A stretch of DNA of 64,000 nucleotides from assembly GCA_002315375.1 (NCBI GenBank), contig DCHR01000008.1:41026-105025 (forward strand), written 5' to 3'. The translations under genes were made by a program, and so were the position numbers. Origin of the DNA: Treponema sp. UBA1747 (GTDB lineage: Bacteria; Spirochaetota; Spirochaetia; Treponematales; Treponemataceae). Below the pieces are notes generated by a model that did no database searches, was not told where the DNA came from, and saw nothing but the letters and a program-made list of their open reading frames with translations. Numbering within the stretch: the first letter of the stretch is position 1; every line of letters starts with the position of its first letter. Shown here one piece after another: positions 61,167-64,000 of the stretch.

Positions 61167-61242
61167 TCTTCTATATTATACACCGCTTCCCTCTCCACCG
61201 TACACCGTGCCGAAACCTCCAATCGCTTTCCCCCACAGAAAT

Positions 61243-61397
61243 AAAAAACAAACCGAAAAGTTTAAAAAAATTAAGGTCCGGATCTGGTCATACAACGAAG
61301 AGGGGCACTTGTAGCGAAGCGTACACCGTGCCCCGATTTCGTTGTTTTGACCAAGAACCGGACCTTAGGTTTATAATAAACCTTTCGGTTTGTTTTT
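61243..61397. repeat. Long imperfect hairpin element at the end of the sugar permease operon
   Basis: The arms 61244-61308 and 61328-61397 pair imperfectly over about 65 nt. They begin AAAAACAAACCG / CGGTTTGTTTTT, include AAGGTCCGG / CCGGACCTT and GGTCATACAACGAA / TTCGTTGTTTTGACC, and end at the tip in GGGGCAC / GTGCCCC. The outer end overlaps the permease stop codon at 61396-61398. It could act as a terminator for the minus-strand operon, as a mobile hairpin element, or both. Confidence 0.7.
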
Positions 61398-62301
61398 ATT
61401 CTTTTACACCACCCGCTGTTACACCGGCAATAATCGATTTCGACAGGAACATGTAAGCTATCAAAAGCGGAATGATTGCTACTGTCAGCAGGATATAAAT
61501 AATACCCATGTTGAAGCTCATGTAGTCGGCAGAACGAGCTGCGGCAACAACAAGAGGAACTGTCCAGTGGTCTTTTTCAAGAATCAGCGATGGGATGAAG
61601 TAGTTGTTCCATGAAGAAACGAAGCTGAAGATTGCCTGAACAGCGATTGCAGGTTTCATCATTGGAAGAACGATTGCATTGAAGGTAAGGAATTCATGAC
61701 ATCCATCTACACGTGAAGCTTCAACAATTGAGAACGGAAGTGTTGCTTCCATTGCCTGATACATATAGAAGAAAACTGCAGGAGCAGCAACTGAAGGAAT
61801 AATCAGAGCGCTGTAGTTATTCATCATATTCAGACGAATCAGAAGCTTGTAGAAACCGAGTGTTGAAACCTGAGTTGGAACCATCATAACTGCCAGAATG
61901 AAGCGGAAAGCAGCCTTCTTCAGTTTGAAGTTATACATATAAAGACCATAAGAAGTCATGGCACTGAAGTAAGTTGTTACAAGAGAACATAAACTTGCAA
62001 CGAACAGACTGCGCAGAAGACCTTTTACGATAGGATAGTTTGTTCCGAAGGCTTTAATTACTTCACCGTTTGGACCACGCCATTCTTTTGCACGAACCAG
62101 CTGAAGGAAGTTCATTCCCAGGTTTTTTCCAGGAAGAGCTGAAAATCCGCTCTGAATCTGGAAGTGTGTACGTGTCGAGTTAATTATCAGAATATAGAAT
62201 GGGAACAGCGAAAGGAAGGCCAGAAGAATAAGAATCAGATAGCAGAAAAATCTGCGGATAGTAAGTGATTTAGACTGACTTGCGTATTTTGTTTCTGTCA
62301 T
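61396..62301 (-). CDS. Carbohydrate ABC transporter permease (MalG-type)
   Basis: This 301-residue protein has six predicted membrane helices and the EAA loop of binding-protein-dependent permeases (EASRVDGCHEFLTFNAIVLPMMKP). It resembles the MalG/UgpE-like second permease of CUT1 sugar importers: LALLSLFPFYILIINSTRTHFQI near the N-terminus and SKSIIAGVTAGGVKE at the C-terminus. An AAGGAGG ribosome-binding site lies 6 nt before the ATG, and it starts 11 bp after the first permease. No ATPase gene is next to it, as is common in this type where a shared ATPase serves several importers. Confidence 0.93.
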   Translation of the reverse strand: MTETKYASQSKSLTIRRFFCYLILILLAFLSLFPFYILIINSTRTHFQIQSGFSALPGKNLGMNFLQLVRAKEWRGPNGEVIKAFGTNYPIVKGLLRSLFVASLCSLVTTYFSAMTSYGLYMYNFKLKKAAFRFILAVMMVPTQVSTLGFYKLLIRLNMMNNYSALIIPSVAAPAVFFYMYQAMEATLPFSIVEASRVDGCHEFLTFNAIVLPMMKPAIAVQAIFSFVSSWNNYFIPSLILEKDHWTVPLVVAAARSADYMSFNMGIIYILLTVAIIPLLIAYMFLSKSIIAGVTAGGVKE

Positions 62302-62312
62302 TTCGAGCCTCC

Positions 62313-63608
62313 TTATTTAGTCTTGTACTGTTTCATTGTCATTTTATAAACAATTCCTGACAGTACACCTGTTACAGCAAAGATAAGAATAGACATACAG
62401 CCAGCATTACCGAAGTTTTTACTGATTGTAAGATAGTTGTTCAGTTTCATAATAATGGTCATTGTCGTTCGGTTCGGAGCACCACTACCCTTTGTCAAAA
62501 TCTGTGGAACGTCGAACATCTGAATACCACCAATAAGAGAAGTAATCATAACGTATACAAAGATTGGAAGCAGCAGAGGAACTGTTACTTTAAAGAAAGT
62601 CTGAAGAGGTGATGCACCGTCAATACGTGAAGCTTCGAAAAGGCTGTTATCAATACCCATGATACCGGCCATCAGAAGAATTGTTGTATTTCCGTACCAC
62701 ATAAGGAAGTTCATTACACCAACGAGAATGCGTGTCCAGCCCGGTCTTGTAAAGAAACGGATTGGATCTCCAGCTGCACGGAACCCAAGTCGCTGAATAA
62801 TCAGTTCGATTGGTCCGTTTGGCGAGAACAGTGTAAAGAAGAGCATGGCAAAAGCAGAAGCCATGATCAGGTTTGGCATATAAATAACAGTTTTGAAGAA
62901 CTGCTGGAATCTCAGTTTTAATTCTGTGTTTGTGAACCAGACAGCAAGAATAAGGGAAATAAGAATCTGAGGAACAAAACCGATTGCCCACATAATCAGA
63001 GTATTCAGGAAGTAACGGGCCACGTTATCTCCGGAAGCGAATACGTTAGAAATATTTCGTATGAAAGAAGCCTGTTTCTTTGGAAGTTCGTCTTTAATAG
63101 TATTCAGAACATCTACCGCAGGAAGACCCTTTTTAACACCGTTATCAACGATTTTGTTTACAGCTTTTACAAAGGCAGCTCTTCTGAAGTTGCTGTCAGA
63201 ATAAACTTCAAAATTTGGATCTTCAGGATTTGAAGGTGAAAGGAATTCTACAACTTTATCAGCCATATCAGCAGTTGCAGGTTCCCCTTTGAAAGTTGCA
63301 ATCAGTTCATTCATTCCATCCTTACATGCATCAACCTGCCAGCCATAAATATCAGGTGTACCGTTATAGTATTTCATTACTGAAATATTTGGTCCAATCT
63401 GAGTCAAACCATCACGGTAATTCTCAAAAAAGGAATAAACAAAGGTTGTGATAAGCGGAATAAAAGAAAAGATAGTGAAGATAAGAAAGAAAGGAGCAAT
63501 AAAGAAATAACCCCATCTGTCATACTGAACAGTTTTTCGTTTTTTTGTTTTTACTGCAGGTTCCTTCACTTTTGAAGGAACTTTTTTTGTTTTTTTTAAT
63601 TCAGACAT
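62313..63608 (-). CDS. Carbohydrate ABC transporter permease (MalF/UgpA-type) with a large extracytoplasmic insert
   Basis: This 431-residue protein has a Lys-rich cytoplasmic N-terminus, a first membrane helix (about residues 32-52), then an unusual segment of about 130 residues (about 60-190) before the next helix, and the EAA loop EASRIDGASPLQTFFKVTVPLLLP. The insert lies where the E. coli MalF P2 domain sits and may contact the binding protein. It pairs with the downstream MalG-type permease. The ATG has a GCGAGG site 5 nt upstream. It lies after a LacI-type palindrome and a terminator that separate it from the binding-protein gene. Confidence 0.92.
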   Translation of the reverse strand: MSELKKTKKVPSKVKEPAVKTKKRKTVQYDRWGYFFIAPFFLIFTIFSFIPLITTFVYSFFENYRDGLTQIGPNISVMKYYNGTPDIYGWQVDACKDGMNELIATFKGEPATADMADKVVEFLSPSNPEDPNFEVYSDSNFRRAAFVKAVNKIVDNGVKKGLPAVDVLNTIKDELPKKQASFIRNISNVFASGDNVARYFLNTLIMWAIGFVPQILISLILAVWFTNTELKLRFQQFFKTVIYMPNLIMASAFAMLFFTLFSPNGPIELIIQRLGFRAAGDPIRFFTRPGWTRILVGVMNFLMWYGNTTILLMAGIMGIDNSLFEASRIDGASPLQTFFKVTVPLLLPIFVYVMITSLIGGIQMFDVPQILTKGSGAPNRTTMTIIMKLNNYLTISKNFGNAGCMSILIFAVTGVLSGIVYKMTMKQYKTK

Positions 63609-63649
63609 GATTTCCTCGCAGGAAAAGATTTTTTTTAAGGCTTCTGTAG

Positions 63650-63663
63650 CGAAAACGTTTTCG
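63650..63663. promoter_or_regulatory. LacI/GalR-type operator palindrome
   Basis: CGAAAACGTTTTCG is a perfect 14-bp palindrome with the central CG typical of LacI-family operators. It lies between the binding-protein gene and the permease genes, 42 nt before the permease start, suggesting sugar-responsive repression of the permease genes. No LacI-type regulator is encoded in the window. Confidence 0.65.
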
Positions 63664-63676
63664 AGAAGAAACCGTA

Positions 63677-63715
63677 AAAAGAGCTGTCTGTGATCACAGC
63701 TCTTTTCAAGTTTTT
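63677..63715. terminator. Terminator between the binding-protein and permease genes
   Basis: The 11-bp stem AAAAGAGCTGT / ACAGCTCTTTT with an 8-nt loop works on both strands. On the minus strand it follows the binding-protein stop codon and would lower expression of the permease genes relative to the binding protein, a common arrangement. Confidence 0.8.
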
Positions 63716-63719
63716 TTAA

Positions 63720-64000
63720 TTATTTTGTAAGGTTAGGATAAACTTCGAGTACAGCTGTATAGAAATTATCCCATGCCTCATCCAGAGTAACATTGTCATT
63801 GTAGTAGTCAGCCATTGCAGACTGAATCTTTTCATTCATTCCCTGGTCATATTTTGACATTGCTGATTTATCGATTGATTTTGCGTTGTCAAGGAAGAAT
63901 GCCATGTGGTTCTGTCCGCCAAGGAATGGGTTACCGTAGTCAGAGTTTGCAACTGCTGTCATAGCAACTTCGTTGTTTGCGAAGTCTCCGGCTCCCTTAG
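63720..64000 (-). CDS. Extracellular solute-binding protein, C-terminal part only
   Basis: The frame enters from the window edge and ends at 63720; about 93 residues are visible. The runs NSDYGNPFLGGQNHMAFFLDNAKSID, MNEKIQSAMADYYNDNVTLDEAWDNFYTAVLEVYPNL match the C-terminal helices of family 1 sugar-binding proteins. It is the first gene of the sugar ABC operon with the two permeases. The signal peptide and the binding site lie outside the window, so the sugar cannot be predicted. Confidence 0.88.
   Translation of the reverse strand, partial: KGAGDFANNEVAMTAVANSDYGNPFLGGQNHMAFFLDNAKSIDKSAMSKYDQGMNEKIQSAMADYYNDNVTLDEAWDNFYTAVLEVYPNLTK

Overview
The window looks like a chromosomal segment of a host-associated Treponema (Spirochaetes), probably a saccharolytic gut or rumen species. 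The support is indirect. The FabV-type enoyl reductase is close in sequence to what I remember of the T. denticola enzyme. There are many lipoproteins with loose spirochaetal lipoboxes, a PEGA/beta-barrel envelope protein, a clade-X-like phosphofructokinase, and moderate GC content. The species cannot be named from this sequence. No phage, plasmid backbone, rRNA operon or CRISPR array was seen.

Layout. 1-7.8 kb: a partial gene, a metallophosphoesterase, a small DGQHR (ParB/Srx-like) protein followed by a two-copy repeat and a terminator, a flavin-transfer membrane module (Gx/EcfT-like fusion, ApbE, NusG-II), a type B carboxylesterase, a lipoprotein and a DUF3842 protein. 7.9-13.3 kb: an operon for the nickel-pincer nucleotide cofactor (larE-larB-larC) joined to an ECF-type nickel/cobalt importer (cbiMQO), behind a leader hairpin; no larA is present. 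13.3-17.7 kb: a MATE exporter with its TetR regulator and a clear operator/promoter, a GNAT acetyltransferase, fabV and rpmB. 17.7-27.6 kb: LMW phosphatase, HtrA protease, PEGA protein, radC, a glucosaminidase lipoprotein, an RluA-type pseudouridine synthase, a CotH/InlB-repeat lipoprotein and pyrE.

27.6-48.6 kb: a DUF4015 putative glycoside hydrolase and an 18.4-kb gene for a lipoprotein of about 6,140 residues. I count about 40 Ig-like domain boundaries in it, then a TIG-like domain and a C-terminal region resembling a beta-propeller. 48.7-54.7 kb: a solute-binding-like protein, phosphofructokinase, a lipoprotein, and a TPM-TPM-LemA envelope cluster. 54.8-64 kb: dnaX, comM, tRNA-Leu(CAA), recQ, two long imperfect hairpin elements flanking a small esterase, and a sugar ABC transporter (two permeases plus a truncated binding protein) with a LacI-type palindrome.

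The least expected signals are these: (i) about a dozen genes with no Shine-Dalgarno sequence but a -10-like hexamer 6-8 nt before the start codon, suggesting leaderless transcripts; (ii) a 213-bp MITE-like element with TA flanks whose terminal inverted repeat supplies the recQ stop codon; (iii) the giant Ig-repeat lipoprotein, built partly from a duplicated five-domain super-repeat of about 600 residues; (iv) the Gx/EcfT-like fusion; and (v) the leader hairpin before the lar-nickel operon.
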